Position numbers and translations under genes: made by a program | Notes under the pieces: generated by a model | What the model saw: the letters and a program-made list of their open reading frames with translations, nothing else | Databases searched by the model: none | Told to the model about the DNA's origin: nothing | Assembly: GCA_902795065.1 (NCBI GenBank) | Contig: CADBJR010000008.1 | Location: 1 to 49,674 of the forward strand | Source of the DNA: an uncultured Coriobacteriaceae bacterium | GTDB lineage: Bacteria > Actinomycetota > Coriobacteriia > Coriobacteriales > Atopobiaceae | DNA length: 49,674 nt | Reading direction: 5' to 3' | Shown here: in pieces, positions 1 through 9,991 of the stretch | Layout of the letters: every line of letters starts with the position of its first letter | How positions within the stretch are numbered: position 1 is the stretch's first letter

Positions 1-69
1 TGGGCGCCTTTTCGGTATCTCCGTACCGCTCTTAAAGGTCGGTAATCATTGTAATTCCAACCCTATGAA

Positions 70-100
70 TTGCACTGCTTTGTAACATTCACGCTATATA
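70..100 (+). promoter_or_regulatory. Possible promoter of the trpB leader transcript
   Basis: A TTGCAC box at 70-75 and a TATATA box at 95-100 lie in an AT-rich stretch ahead of the short leader reading frame at 259. The spacer is 19 bases, longer than the usual 17, so this is a weak prediction. The rest of positions 1-250 shows no gene that can be supported. Confidence 0.3.
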
Positions 101-258
101 TGCAGAATTCCGCATTTTTTACTCATTCAACCCATATCCGTATAGCGGATAAGGCATTTCGTAAGAAGCTTGCATGTTACAGATTCTTTAACCGGCTGGA
201 TTTATCCGAACGTCACAGCCATACTCATCCCAAGCAACATCCGCTCGGAAGGAACGCC

Positions 259-336
259 ATGACCAAGAGCACGCATAACTCCGTTCGCGCTGCGCTCGTG
301 CGCCGCGCTGGTCGATGGCAACTCGGCAGGGCCTGA
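259..336 (+). CDS. Putative 25-residue leader peptide upstream of trpB
   Basis: An ATG at 259 is preceded at good distance by GGAAGGA (248-254) and opens a 25-codon frame ending in TGA at 334-336. The peptide is basic and has one tryptophan, residue 20, close to its C terminus. It is followed 40 bases later by a strong intrinsic terminator (376-404), and trpB starts at 505. A short translated frame with a tryptophan codon, then a terminator, then a tryptophan biosynthesis gene is the arrangement of leader-peptide attenuation. Classical trp leaders carry two or three adjacent tryptophans, so the single codon makes this weaker. A TnaC-like arrest peptide with one critical tryptophan is another possibility. 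No T-box sequence was found. Confidence 0.4.
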   Translation: MTKSTHNSVRAALVRRAGRWQLGRA

Positions 337-375
337 ACTCGGATTACTGGGGCTTTTGCCGTTGCGCGCAGGGAA

Positions 376-404
376 GTCTCCGGTTGTCCGGGGGCTTTTT
401 TCTT
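376..404 (+). terminator. Intrinsic terminator or attenuator before trpB
   Basis: GTCTCCGG (376-383) pairs with CCGGGGGC (388-395), with two G-U pairs, around a TTGT loop, and is followed directly by TTTTTTCTT. It lies between the candidate leader peptide and trpB on the same strand with no gene end just before it. That favours a regulatory attenuator over an end-of-operon terminator. Confidence 0.65.
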
Positions 405-504
405 GCCGTGAGCTGGATTTCCAACCCATAACCTCCCAACTCACCTGGCATTGATGACGTGAGCGCGCTCGCCGCTTAAGAGCCCTCTTCCGAAAGGATC
501 CATC

Positions 505-1911
505 ATGGCCGAGAAGAACCCGTACCGCATCTACCTGTCCGAGGACCAGATCCCCACCGCCTACTACAACCTCCGCGCCGATATGCCCACCAAGCCCGGC
601 CGCATGCTGCTCCCCAACGGCGTGCCCGCCGAGGTCGCCCATATCTCGCCCGTCTTCGCCGAGGAGCTCTGCCGCCAGGAGCTCGACGATGAGACGCGCT
701 ACGTGCCCATCCCCGAGGGCATTCGCGAGATGTACAAGATCTACCGTCCCAGCCCCCTCTGCCGCGCCTACAACCTTGAGCAGGCGCTCGGAACGCCCGC
801 CAAGATCTACTACAAGTTCGAGGGCAACAACACGAGCGGCTCGCACAAGCTCAACTCCGCGCTCGCGCAGGCCTACTACGCTTACCAGCAGGGCCTCTCC
901 ACCATCACCACCGAGACGGGCGCAGGCCAGTGGGGCACCGCTCTCTCCGAGGCGGCCGCCCGTTTCGGCCTGGAGTGCGACGTTTTCATGGTACGCGCGA
1001 GCTACGAGCAGAAGCCGTTCCGCCGCTCCGTGATGGAGACCTTCGGCGCGCAGGTCACGCCCTCACCCTCGGATACCACCGAGATCGGCCGCAAGATGCT
1101 CGAGGATCCCGCCAACTACACCGGCTCGCTCGGCACCGCCATCTCCGAGGCAGTGGAGCGCGCGCTGCACGTTCCCGAGAACCGCGGCCGTTACCAGCTG
1201 GGCAGCGTGCTCAACCAGGTGCTGCTCCACCAGTCGATCATCGGCCTCGAGTGCGAGACGGCCTTCCAGCAGCTCGGCGAGTACCCCGACGTGGTGGTGG
1301 GTTGCGCGGGCGGCGGCTCCAACCTCGGCGGCCTCATCGCCCCGTTCATGCGCGACAAGCTCACCGGCGTGCATCCCGACACGCGCTTCGTGGCCGTGGA
1401 GCCCGCGAGCTGCCCCAGCCTCACGCGCGGCCGCTATGCCTACGATTTCCCCGACACCGGCCGCACCGCACCGCTCTGCAAGATGTACACGCTGGGCAAC
1501 GGCTTCATCCCCAGCCCCGATCACGCCGGCGGCCTGCGCTTCCACGGCATGGCGCCCATCCTCTCGCAGCTCAAGCACGACGGTTACCTCGAGGCCGTCG
1601 CCGTGAAGCAGACCGACGTCTTCGGGGCGGCCGAGCTCTTCGCCAAGCTCGAGACCATCCTCCCCGCCCCCGAGAGCGCTCACGCCATCCTCGGCGCCAT
1701 CAACGAGGCGAAGAAGTGCATCGAGACGGGCGAGGAGAAGGTCATCCTCTTCGGCCTCACCGGCACCGGCTACTTCGATCTGACCGCCTACGAGGCCTAC
1801 AACAACGGCACGATGGTCGACCACGTTCCCACCGACGAGGAGCTCGAGGCCGGATTCGCAACCATCCCCGCCGTTCCCGGCATCCAGGCGGAAGGCGGTC
1901 TGCCGCTGTAG
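505..1911 (+). CDS. trpB: Tryptophan synthase beta chain, TrpB2 type
   Basis: PLP-dependent enzyme that condenses indole with L-serine to give tryptophan in the cytoplasm. The 468-residue product is longer than classical TrpB1 (about 400) and has the extended N-terminal part of the TrpB2 family. Visible motifs are GSHKLNSA near residue 113, with the lysine that binds PLP; TETGAGQWG, with the catalytic glutamate; the phosphate-binding GGGSN near 271; and a C-terminal GLTGTGYFD. The start at 505 has AAAGGA eight bases upstream. No trpA or other trp gene is adjacent, as is common for TrpB2, which may act alone on free indole or with another partner. The leader peptide and terminator upstream suggest transcription control by tryptophan supply, which is an inference. 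A large palindrome begins at its stop codon. Confidence 0.95.
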   Translation: MAEKNPYRIYLSEDQIPTAYYNLRADMPTKPGRMLLPNGVPAEVAHISPVFAEELCRQELDDETRYVPIPEGIREMYKIYRPSPLCRAYNLEQALGTPAKIYYKFEGNNTSGSHKLNSALAQAYYAYQQGLSTITTETGAGQWGTALSEAAARFGLECDVFMVRASYEQKPFRRSVMETFGAQVTPSPSDTTEIGRKMLEDPANYTGSLGTAISEAVERALHVPENRGRYQLGSVLNQVLLHQSIIGLECETAFQQLGEYPDVVVGCAGGGSNLGGLIAPFMRDKLTGVHPDTRFVAVEPASCPSLTRGRYAYDFPDTGRTAPLCKMYTLGNGFIPSPDHAGGLRFHGMAPILSQLKHDGYLEAVAVKQTDVFGAAELFAKLETILPAPESAHAILGAINEAKKCIETGEEKVILFGLTGTGYFDLTAYEAYNNGTMVDHVPTDEELEAGFATIPAVPGIQAEGGLPL

Positions 1912-2011
1912 CACATGGGGACAGGTTGTTCGTTCCCTTTTGGCACAGAGGGACGGGTTTGAAACCCGTCCCTCTGTGCCAAAAGGGAACGAACAACCTG
2001 TCCCCATGTGC
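1911..2011. repeat. 101-bp perfect palindrome of REP type
   Basis: Positions 1911-1960 are the exact reverse complement of 1962-2011, giving 50-base arms around a single G. The arms contain the words GGGGACAGGTTGTTC and GGGACGGGTTT. Related words recur in the palindrome at 10425-10523 and in the ends of the RAYT unit at 20805-21656. The trpB stop codon (1909-1911) shares its last base with the repeat. No T-run follows, so it is not a typical intrinsic terminator. It is best read as two REP units inserted head to head. Confidence 0.8.
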
Positions 2012-2056
2012 GAGAATGGTGATATGAACTGCACGCACGAAACGTAGGGAGCCGCC

Positions 2057-2878
2057 ATGTCCTCCGACATCCGCCTTGTCATCTGCGACGCCGACCACAC
2101 CCTCGCCAACAAGGAGCGCATGCTCTCCGAACGCACCAAGGCGATGGTCGCGCGCCTCGGCGAGCAGGGCATCCTCTTCGGCATCGCGAGCGGCCGTCCC
2201 GTCGAGGACTCGCTGCGCTTCTGCGAGCGCTGGGGCCTGCCCGAGCAGCCCGGCGTCATGATCGGCTACAACGGCAGCGAGCTGTGGATGCGCGACGGCG
2301 ACCGCATGTTCACGTACCACATCCTCGGCAAGGACGTCCTGGAATACATCGTCAAGCAGATGTCCGAGCTCTTCCCGTTCGCCAACCCGCAGTTCTACAT
2401 CCCGGGCACGCTGCTCGTGGGCTTCGAGGACGACAGGTACCTGGGCTCCGCCGCGCGCGCGGGCCGCACGCCGCGCATCGCCGGCGACCTCAGCGAGTTC
2501 TATGCCGACGACAACCCCAAGATCATGTACCGCGTGCCTGCCGACCGCATGGACGAGGTCGAGGCGTATTGGAACGATCACCCCAGCGACCGGTTCATCA
2601 CCCTGCGCACCCAGCCCACCATGTTCGAGTTCTGCCACCCCGACGCCGGCAAGGGCTATGCGCTGCTCAAGTGGTGCGAGATGACCGGCACCGACCCCGA
2701 GCAGGTCATGGCGTTCGGCGATGACATGAACGACCTCTCGATGATCGAGGTGTGCGTGGGCGTCGCGGTGGAGAACGCCATCCCCGCCATCAAGGCCGCC
2801 GCGCGCTACGTGACGCGGTTCGACCACGACAACGACGGCGTCGCCGACTTCGTCGAGGCGCACGTCCTCAACGGATGA
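2057..2878 (+). CDS. Cof-type HAD-IIB family hydrolase
   Basis: A 273-residue haloacid dehalogenase superfamily phosphatase, probably acting on sugar phosphates or similar small metabolites in the cytosol. Motif I is DADHT (Asp 11 and Asp 13), where most Cof proteins have DxDGT. Motif II is the serine in ASGRP near residue 45, and motif IV is GDDMND near 222. A central cap domain of the C2 type fits the length. The start has GGGAG six bases upstream. The gene stands alone between the palindrome after trpB and the PTS fragment, so its substrate cannot be deduced. Confidence 0.85.
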   Translation: MSSDIRLVICDADHTLANKERMLSERTKAMVARLGEQGILFGIASGRPVEDSLRFCERWGLPEQPGVMIGYNGSELWMRDGDRMFTYHILGKDVLEYIVKQMSELFPFANPQFYIPGTLLVGFEDDRYLGSAARAGRTPRIAGDLSEFYADDNPKIMYRVPADRMDEVEAYWNDHPSDRFITLRTQPTMFEFCHPDAGKGYALLKWCEMTGTDPEQVMAFGDDMNDLSMIEVCVGVAVENAIPAIKAAARYVTRFDHDNDGVADFVEAHVLNG

Positions 2879-2956
2879 GCGCCGTTTGCCCAATTTCCTC
2901 GCGCTTCTTCGAATTCAGGCTATGAAACCAGCGGTTTGAGGGCATGATGGAAATAA

Positions 2957-2977
2957 GGATGCGAACGATTCGCATCC
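2957..2977. promoter_or_regulatory. Perfect 9-3-9 palindrome, likely operator
   Basis: GGATGCGAA, three bases, then TTCGCATCC form a perfect inverted repeat 48 bases upstream of the PTS IIB fragment. Size and symmetry resemble an operator for a LacI- or ROK-like repressor. No regulator gene is next to it, so the binding protein is unknown. Confidence 0.4.
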
Positions 2978-3025
2978 ACGTACCACCCGGCCGGATGGCC
3001 ATGGGAGAAAGAGCAGGTAGCAACC

Positions 3026-3260
3026 ATGAAGAAGCTTTCCGAGATCAAGGTCTGCGTCGGCGTCACCAGCTGCGCCACCGGCATCGCCCACACCTACATG
3101 GCGGCCGACGCCATCAAGAAGGCGTGCAAGAAGCGCGGCATCAAGGTCAAGGTCGAGGAAGATCGAGCGCTTCGCGGGCAAGGACGACATCCTCTTCTCC
3201 TGCCGCCCCGGCGACGTCATCGCCAAGCCCGACCTGATCTTCAGCAAGTGCGAGCAGTAA
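3026..3260 (+). pseudogene. Frameshifted, shortened PTS fructose-type IIB fragment
   Basis: The first 45 codons encode a PTS IIB start with CATGIAHTYMAADAI, matching the phosphocysteine loop and following helix of fructose-family IIB domains. An extra G near 3161-3163 then changes frame. A sensible continuation (ERFAGKDDILFSCRPGD, ending at the TAA of 3258-3260) is read one base over. Even after joining the two frames the product is only about 78 residues, short of the usual 100 or so, and no IIA or IIC gene is adjacent. It is probably a decaying remnant of a sugar transporter. A true short IIB protein with a sequencing error cannot be excluded. Confidence 0.6.
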
Positions 3261-3291
3261 CGGGCATCTGAGAGCACACGCTCGAAAACCC

Positions 3292-3325
3292 ACGGCCCCC
3301 GCAGCGATGCGGGGCCGTTCCTTTT
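3292..3325 (+). terminator. Intrinsic terminator after the PTS fragment
   Basis: ACGGCCCC (3292-3299) pairs with GGGGCCGT (3311-3318), the stem continuing as GC/GC beyond one bulged C, around AGCGAT. TCCTTTTC follows. It separates the fragment from the ATP synthase operon. Confidence 0.7.
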
Positions 3326-3352
3326 CGGCCTCTTCATGCGTCTTCGAGGTAT

Positions 3353-3419
3353 TTGACAGCATTCAAGGGTGTTCTTTGTTCCCCCACACAATCAATAATT
3401 CATGCGAGTATCGTACAAT
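3353..3419 (+). promoter_or_regulatory. Promoter region of the ATP synthase operon
   Basis: This AT-rich stretch contains a consensus TTGACA at 3353-3358, with only a poor -10 at the right distance, and a good TACAAT at 3414-3419, with only a poor -35. Either could start the operon transcript. The first gene begins at 3455 after a GGAAGGG site. Confidence 0.4.
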
Positions 3420-3454
3420 CTCATTCTGTCGAACACTGTTTGGAAGGGCTCTGC

Positions 3455-3820
3455 ATGATCGAGGAGCATCGCAAGGTCTACCGCATCTCGCTTGCCATCG
3501 TGCTTGCGGTTGCCATCCTCGCCCTGCCCGCCGATCGCACGATCTCGTACGGCCTCATCCTGGGAATCGGCCTCTACCCCATCTACCTGCTCATCCTCAC
3601 CCGCTCGGTAACCGTCCAGCTTGAGACGGCGGCCGGCCGTCGCAGCAGCAGCCCGGCCATTCCCGCGCTGTTCCTTCTGCGCGTGGCCGTTCTCGCTGCG
3701 CCGCTGTTCGTAGCCGCCAAGCTGCCACAGTATTTCAACATTCTTGCTGTTTTCGCACCGCTCTTCTTGAATCATATCCTGACCTATATACTGTATGGTC
3801 GGAAGGAGGTTGCCGCATGA
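3455..3820 (+). CDS. AtpI-like small membrane protein, first gene of ATP synthase operon
   Basis: A 121-residue hydrophobic protein with about four predicted membrane helices (roughly residues 9-24, 28-47, 63-83 and 88-110). It stands where atpI is usually found, directly before the a subunit, and the two genes overlap by four bases (ATGA). AtpI proteins help assemble the c-ring in some bacteria. Sequence alone does not prove membership, so the call rests on position, size and topology. The ATG at 3455 was chosen because GGAAGGG lies just upstream; an earlier in-frame start would run through the promoter region. Confidence 0.7.
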   Translation: MIEEHRKVYRISLAIVLAVAILALPADRTISYGLILGIGLYPIYLLILTRSVTVQLETAAGRRSSSPAIPALFLLRVAVLAAPLFVAAKLPQYFNILAVFAPLFLNHILTYILYGRKEVAA

Positions 3821-4509
3821 CGCTCGTCGTCCAGAAGGAAGTCCCGTCGATCATCATCATCACGGCGCTGCTGTGCGCGTTCTGCGTCTTTGCCGGCAGC
3901 AGGATCAAGAAGGCCGACCCCTACGAGAAGCCCAAGGGCATCGTCTTCGCCGCCCTCTGGCTCATCGAATGGGTGGACGGCACGGTCGAGTCCATGATGG
4001 GAAAGGGCAACGTGAAGGCGTTCGGCCCCTACATCGGCTCGCTGGCCATGTATCTCATCTGCGCCAACCTCTCGGGCCTCTTCGGGTTCAACACGCCCAC
4101 CATGAACCTCTCCGTCACGCTGTCGCTGGCGCTCATCACCTGGGCGCTCATCCAGTGGGCGACCGTCAAGTCCAACGGCGTGGGCGGCTACGTCAAGGGC
4201 CTGTTCGAACCCATACCGCTCCTGTTCCTGGGCAACCTCATCGGCAAGTTCTCGCCGCTCATCTCGCTCTCCATGCGTCTGTTCGGCAACATCCTGTCGG
4301 GCTCCATCCTCATGTCGCTCGTCTACACGGCATGCAGCGCGCTCTCGAACGCCGTCCTGGGATGGACCGGCCTCAACTTCAACGTCTTCGGCGTCGTCCT
4401 GGCGCCGGTGCTGCACGCGTATTTCGACGTGTTCGCAGGATTCATCCAGATGTACATCTTCATCTCGCTCACCATGGCATTGGTGTCCAACGAGTTGGAC
4501 GACGAATAG
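3817..4509 (+). CDS. atpB: ATP synthase Fo subunit a
   Basis: Membrane stator subunit that provides the two half-channels for the coupling ion. The 230-residue product has multiple membrane helices and the family signature SLSMRLFGN, in which Arg 154 is the essential arginine facing the c-ring. It ends in a helix rich in hydrophobic residues followed by the acidic tail NELDDE. Translation is probably coupled to the preceding gene through the ATGA overlap at 3817-3820. The neighbouring c subunit suggests possible sodium coupling, so the a-subunit residues lining the channel would be worth comparing with sodium enzymes. Confidence 0.96.
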   Translation: MTLVVQKEVPSIIIITALLCAFCVFAGSRIKKADPYEKPKGIVFAALWLIEWVDGTVESMMGKGNVKAFGPYIGSLAMYLICANLSGLFGFNTPTMNLSVTLSLALITWALIQWATVKSNGVGGYVKGLFEPIPLLFLGNLIGKFSPLISLSMRLFGNILSGSILMSLVYTACSALSNAVLGWTGLNFNVFGVVLAPVLHAYFDVFAGFIQMYIFISLTMALVSNELDDE

Positions 4510-4521
4510 GAGGAAACACGT

Positions 4522-4755
4522 ATGGATATCGCAAGGGGTCTGGTTGCCATCGCCGCCGCGATCGCCGTCTTCACCGGTTTCGCAACCGGTATCGGCGAGG
4601 GCAAGGTCGCCACGCAGGCTGTCGAGTCCGTGGGCAAGAACCCGGAGGCCTTCGACAAGATCCGCACCATCATGATCATGGGCGACGCAATCTCGGAGAC
4701 CTGCGCCATCTACGGCCTGCTCATCGCAATCCTGTTGATCTTCGTCTTCGCATAA
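4522..4755 (+). CDS. atpE: ATP synthase Fo subunit c with two-carboxylate ion site
   Basis: A 77-residue hairpin protein forming the rotor ring. The first helix carries GIGEG with Glu 26, the polar loop is VGKNPEA, and the second helix carries SETCAIY with Glu 59. The separation of 33 residues equals that between Gln 32 and Glu 65 in the sodium-binding Ilyobacter tartaricus c subunit. Here the glutamine position is a glutamate, as in the two-carboxylate c-ring of Fusobacterium nucleatum. Thr 60 and Tyr 64 match the hydroxyl and tyrosine positions of such sites. Sodium coupling is therefore plausible but is inferred. The start has AGGAGG upstream. Confidence 0.96.
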   Translation: MDIARGLVAIAAAIAVFTGFATGIGEGKVATQAVESVGKNPEAFDKIRTIMIMGDAISETCAIYGLLIAILLIFVFA

Positions 4756-4769
4756 GGCAGGAGCAGGGC

Positions 4770-5285
4770 GTGGATATCGAAGTTGCCGAGCAACTCTTTC
4801 CCAACATCCTGACGATCGTCACGCAGCTCTGCGCCACCGGCGTGCTCCTGTACTTCGCCAAGAAGTTCCTGTGGGCACCCGGCCGCGAGATGATCGCGAA
4901 GCGGCAGAACCTCATGCAGAGCCGCCTCACCGACGCAGAGAAGCTCAAGGAGGCGGCTGCCGAGGAGAAGGCGAACGCCGACATGGAGCTCAGGGCGATG
5001 CAGAACCGCGTCAAGAGCATGATCGAGAGCGCCAAGGACGAGGCGAACACCGAGAAGGAGCGCATCCTCGAGGACGCCGCACGCCAAGCGGAGGCCACCC
5101 TCGAGAATGCCAATGCCACGATCGAGAAGCAGAAGGCAGAGATGCGCAAGGATCTCCAGCGCGAGATCGTCGATGTCGCCCTCGCCGCCAGCACCAAGCT
5201 GATGGGCAAGGACGACCTCGCGGAGCAGGACCAGCGCGCGCTCGAGTCCTTCGTGAAGGAGATCCAGGATGAATCCGGTCGCTGA
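4770..5285 (+). CDS. atpF: ATP synthase Fo subunit b
   Basis: Peripheral stalk subunit of 171 residues linking the membrane part to F1. It has one membrane helix near residues 10-30 (TIVTQLCATGVLLYFAKKF), then a long charged helix rich in Ala, Glu and Lys that would form the dimeric right-handed coiled coil. It starts with GTG at 4770 behind CAGGAGC, 14 bases after atpE. An earlier start in the same frame would lie inside atpE and atpB and is unlikely. It overlaps atpH by 17 bases, suggesting translational coupling. Confidence 0.94.
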   Translation: MDIEVAEQLFPNILTIVTQLCATGVLLYFAKKFLWAPGREMIAKRQNLMQSRLTDAEKLKEAAAEEKANADMELRAMQNRVKSMIESAKDEANTEKERILEDAARQAEATLENANATIEKQKAEMRKDLQREIVDVALAASTKLMGKDDLAEQDQRALESFVKEIQDESGR

Positions 5286-5799
5286 GCGATACGCGCAGGC
5301 GTTCTTCTCGCTCGCCAAGGATGAGGGTCGCGTGGCCGAGTTCAAGGACGAGGCCGTCACCCTGCGCCGCGCATGCAGCCGCGAGCTCGTGCGCCTGCTC
5401 GACTTGCGCTCGATCGGCAAGGATGAGAAGAAGGCCCTCTTCGCCGAGTGCCTCGCCGGTGCGGACCCGTATCTGATGAACCTCCTGTACCTGCTCATCG
5501 ACAAGGGCCGCGGCCGCTACCTCCCCGAGATCCTCGATGCATTCGTGAAGTATTGCAACGTGGAGCTCAACATCCAGGAGGCGCTGGTCTACTCCGCCCG
5601 TCCGCTGACGGAGGAGGAGTCCGCGCAGATCGCGCAGGCCATCGGCACCAGGTTCGGAAAGCAGGTGGAGATCACCAACAGGATCGACGAGAGCTTGCTC
5701 GCGGGAACGCGCATTTTCATCAACGACCGCGTCTACGACTCATCCCTCAAGGCCAAGGTCAGGTCCTTGAAAGAGGAGCTGCTGAAGGAAAGCTGGTAG
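5269..5799 (+). CDS. atpH: ATP synthase F1 subunit delta
   Basis: A 176-residue soluble stalk subunit that joins b to the top of the alpha3beta3 head. The start reads NPVAERYAQAFFSLAKDEG, typical of the N-terminal helical domain of delta/OSCP. The C-terminal part carries the family pattern around EITNRIDESLLAGTRIFIND near residues 133-152. It begins inside the 3' end of atpF and ends four bases before the GTG of atpA. Size and place in the operon agree with the call. Confidence 0.94.
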   Translation: MNPVAERYAQAFFSLAKDEGRVAEFKDEAVTLRRACSRELVRLLDLRSIGKDEKKALFAECLAGADPYLMNLLYLLIDKGRGRYLPEILDAFVKYCNVELNIQEALVYSARPLTEEESAQIAQAIGTRFGKQVEITNRIDESLLAGTRIFINDRVYDSSLKAKVRSLKEELLKESW

Positions 5800-5802
5800 G
5801 AA

Positions 5803-7323
5803 GTGGATCTGAGACCCGAAGAGATCAGCGCTCTGATCAAAGAGCGCATCAAGCACTACGAGGACAAGATCGAGGCGGACGACATCGGCCGCGTCATCAC
5901 CGTGGGCGACGGCATCGCGCTGGCGCAGGGCCTCGACGCCGCCATGGCCTCCGAGCTCGTGGAGTTCGAGGACGGCACCATGGGCATGATCCTCAACCTC
6001 GAGGAGGAGTCCGTCGGCATCGTCATCCTCGGCAGCGACCGCAACATCAAGGAGGGCCAGTCCGTCAAGCGCACCCGCGAGATCGCCGAGGTCAAGGTGG
6101 GCGACGGCATGCTCGGCCGCGTGGTCAACGCGCTGGGCGAGCCCATCGACGGCAAGGGTCCCATCGAGGGTGACCGCTACCGTCCCATCGAGCGCGTCGC
6201 GCCGGGCGTCATGACCCGCAAGAGCGTCCACCAGCCGCTCATGACCGGCCTCAAGGTCATCGACTCGATGATCCCCATCGGCAAGGGCCAGCGCGAGCTC
6301 ATCATCGGCGACCGCCAGACGGGCAAGACCGCCATCGCCATCGACGCGATCATCAACCAGAAGGGCAAGGACGTCCTCTGCATCTACGTGGCCATCGGCC
6401 AGAAGGCGTCCACCGTTGCCCAGCTCGTCGAGAAACTCCGCCAGAACGGCGCCATGGACTACACCACCGTCGTCGTCGCCACGGCATCCGAGTCGGCGCC
6501 GATGCTCTACATCGCCCCGTATGCAGGCTGCGCCATCGGCGAGGAGTGGATGGAGGAGGGCAAGCACGTCCTCATCGTCTACGATGATCTGTCCAAGCAC
6601 GCCGTGGCCTACCGCGCCATGTCGCTGCTGCTCCGCCGTCCGCCCGGACGCGAGGCATTCCCCGGCGACGTCTTCTACCTGCATTCGCGCCTGCTCGAGC
6701 GCGCCTGCAAGCTCAACGACGACCTCGGAGGCGGCTCGATCACGGCATTGCCGATCATCGAGACGCAGGCCGGCGACATCTCGGCCTACATCCCCACCAA
6801 CGTGATCTCCATCACCGACGGCCAGCTGTTCCTGCAGACCGAGCTGTTCAACGCAGGCATCCGCCCCGCCGTCGACTCCGGCCTGTCGGTCTCGCGCGTG
6901 GGTTCCGCCGCCCAGACGAAGGCCATGAAGTCCGTGGCCAAGTCGCTCAAACTCGAGCTCGCCCAGTACGCCGAGCTGCTCAGCTTCACGCAGTTCGGCA
7001 GCGACCTCGACCCCATCACCCAGAAGACCATCGACCACGGTGCGCGCCTGCAGGCCGTCCTCGTGCAGCCCCAGTACGCACCGCTCACCATGCCGCAGCA
7101 GGTCGTTTCGCTCTACGCGGTTGAGCACGGTTTCATGGACACCATCGACATCGAGCGCATCTCCGCCTTCGAGCGGGCGCTCCATCGCGATATGCAGGCA
7201 AAACACGCCGATCTCCTCGACGCTATCGAGGAGAAGGGCGTGCTCGACGATGACATGGTGAAGGAGCTCGAGGCCGGTATCACCGAGTCCCTGAACGATT
7301 TCATGCTGATCAACGGAGCATAA
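5803..7323 (+). CDS. atpA: ATP synthase F1 subunit alpha
   Basis: A 506-residue non-catalytic nucleotide-binding subunit. The Walker A loop GDRQTGKT lies at residues 169-176, and [15 protein letters not shown] near 360 is the family signature containing the arginine finger. The gene starts with GTG three bases after the atpH stop. The length matches the usual 500-510 residues and nothing is missing. It is followed by atpG with a three-base gap, as expected for a single transcript. Confidence 0.97.
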   Translation: MDLRPEEISALIKERIKHYEDKIEADDIGRVITVGDGIALAQGLDAAMASELVEFEDGTMGMILNLEEESVGIVILGSDRNIKEGQSVKRTREIAEVKVGDGMLGRVVNALGEPIDGKGPIEGDRYRPIERVAPGVMTRKSVHQPLMTGLKVIDSMIPIGKGQRELIIGDRQTGKTAIAIDAIINQKGKDVLCIYVAIGQKASTVAQLVEKLRQNGAMDYTTVVVATASESAPMLYIAPYAGCAIGEEWMEEGKHVLIVYDDLSKHAVAYRAMSLLLRRPPGREAFPGDVFYLHSRLLERACKLNDDLGGGSITALPIIETQAGDISAYIPTNVISITDGQLFLQTELFNAGIRPAVDSGLSVSRVGSAAQTKAMKSVAKSLKLELAQYAELLSFTQFGSDLDPITQKTIDHGARLQAVLVQPQYAPLTMPQQVVSLYAVEHGFMDTIDIERISAFERALHRDMQAKHADLLDAIEEKGVLDDDMVKELEAGITESLNDFMLINGA

Positions 7324-7326
7324 GGC

Positions 7327-8181
7327 ATGGCAGGCAACCGACAGGCCATACAATCGCGCATCCGATCCGTCAAATCGACGAAGAAGATCACCAAGGCCAT
7401 GCAGATGATCGCCAATGCGAAGCTGGCCAAATCGCGCAAGAAGATGGAGTCGAACCGCTTCTACGCGGGCGAGCTGCAGAAGCTTGTCACCGAGATCCTG
7501 CACTCCGAAGAGCCGTTCGAGTCGCGCTTCCTGCGCGAGCACACGAGCGGACGCGCCTACACGATCTTCTTCTGCTCCGATCTGAGCCTGTGCGGCGGCT
7601 ACAACGCCAACGTCGTCAAGTTCGCGCAGCAGAACCTCAGCAAGGAGGACCCGATCCTGATCATCGGCACCCACGCGTACAACCAGCTGGTGCGCGAGGG
7701 GTTCAACGTCGTCAACGACGGGCCGATCTCCGTGGACGCGCTCGACGAGCCGGCGCTCACCAAGGCCATCTCGACCGCGGTCGACCTCTATCTGGACGAC
7801 GAGGTCGGCAAGGTCCAGATCTGCTACACGCGCTTCGTCAACACGATGACCTTCGAGCCCACGCTCGACGTGCTCATCCCCTACGACGACGCGCACATCG
7901 CAGACGATGCTGCCGGAAAGCGGCTGACCGAGATCATCTTCGATCCCAGCATCGACGAGGTGCTCGACAACCTGATCGTGCAGATGATCCAGAACGTCGC
8001 CTATGCGCATGCGCTCGAGACCAAGACGGCCGAGCAGGGCGCGCGTCGCCTCGCGATGGAGACCGCAACCGACAACGCAGAGGAGCTCGAGGAGAAGCTC
8101 GTGCTCCAGTTCAACCAGGCCCGCCAGGCCGCGATCACGCAGGAGCTGACCGAGATCGTCGGCACTGCGAACGCACTGTAA
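7327..8181 (+). CDS. atpG: ATP synthase F1 subunit gamma
   Basis: Central rotor shaft of 284 residues. The N terminus (IQSRIRSVKSTKKITKAMQM) forms the first coiled-coil helix, and the C terminus (MKTA-type pattern ALETKTAEQGARRLAMETAT) forms the second; both are typical of gamma. The middle part contains the Rossmann-like domain starting near YTIFFCSDLSLCGGYN. It lies between atpA and atpD in canonical order. Confidence 0.96.
   Translation: MAGNRQAIQSRIRSVKSTKKITKAMQMIANAKLAKSRKKMESNRFYAGELQKLVTEILHSEEPFESRFLREHTSGRAYTIFFCSDLSLCGGYNANVVKFAQQNLSKEDPILIIGTHAYNQLVREGFNVVNDGPISVDALDEPALTKAISTAVDLYLDDEVGKVQICYTRFVNTMTFEPTLDVLIPYDDAHIADDAAGKRLTEIIFDPSIDEVLDNLIVQMIQNVAYAHALETKTAEQGARRLAMETATDNAEELEEKLVLQFNQARQAAITQELTEIVGTANAL

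Positions 8182-9987
<1,806 letters not shown>

Positions 9988-9991
<4 letters not shown>

Noticed and set aside
70-336. An 88-codon version of the leader frame starting at 70
   Set aside because: It would start inside the likely promoter without a ribosome-binding site; only the last 25 codons have a good start signal.
100-504. T-box riboswitch before trpB
   Set aside because: No T-box core sequence or specifier-type stem could be found; the terminator fits a leader-peptide or other attenuator equally well.
1911-2011. Terminator of trpB
   Set aside because: The arms are far longer than usual and no T-run follows; shared words with other palindromes favour a REP-type repeat.
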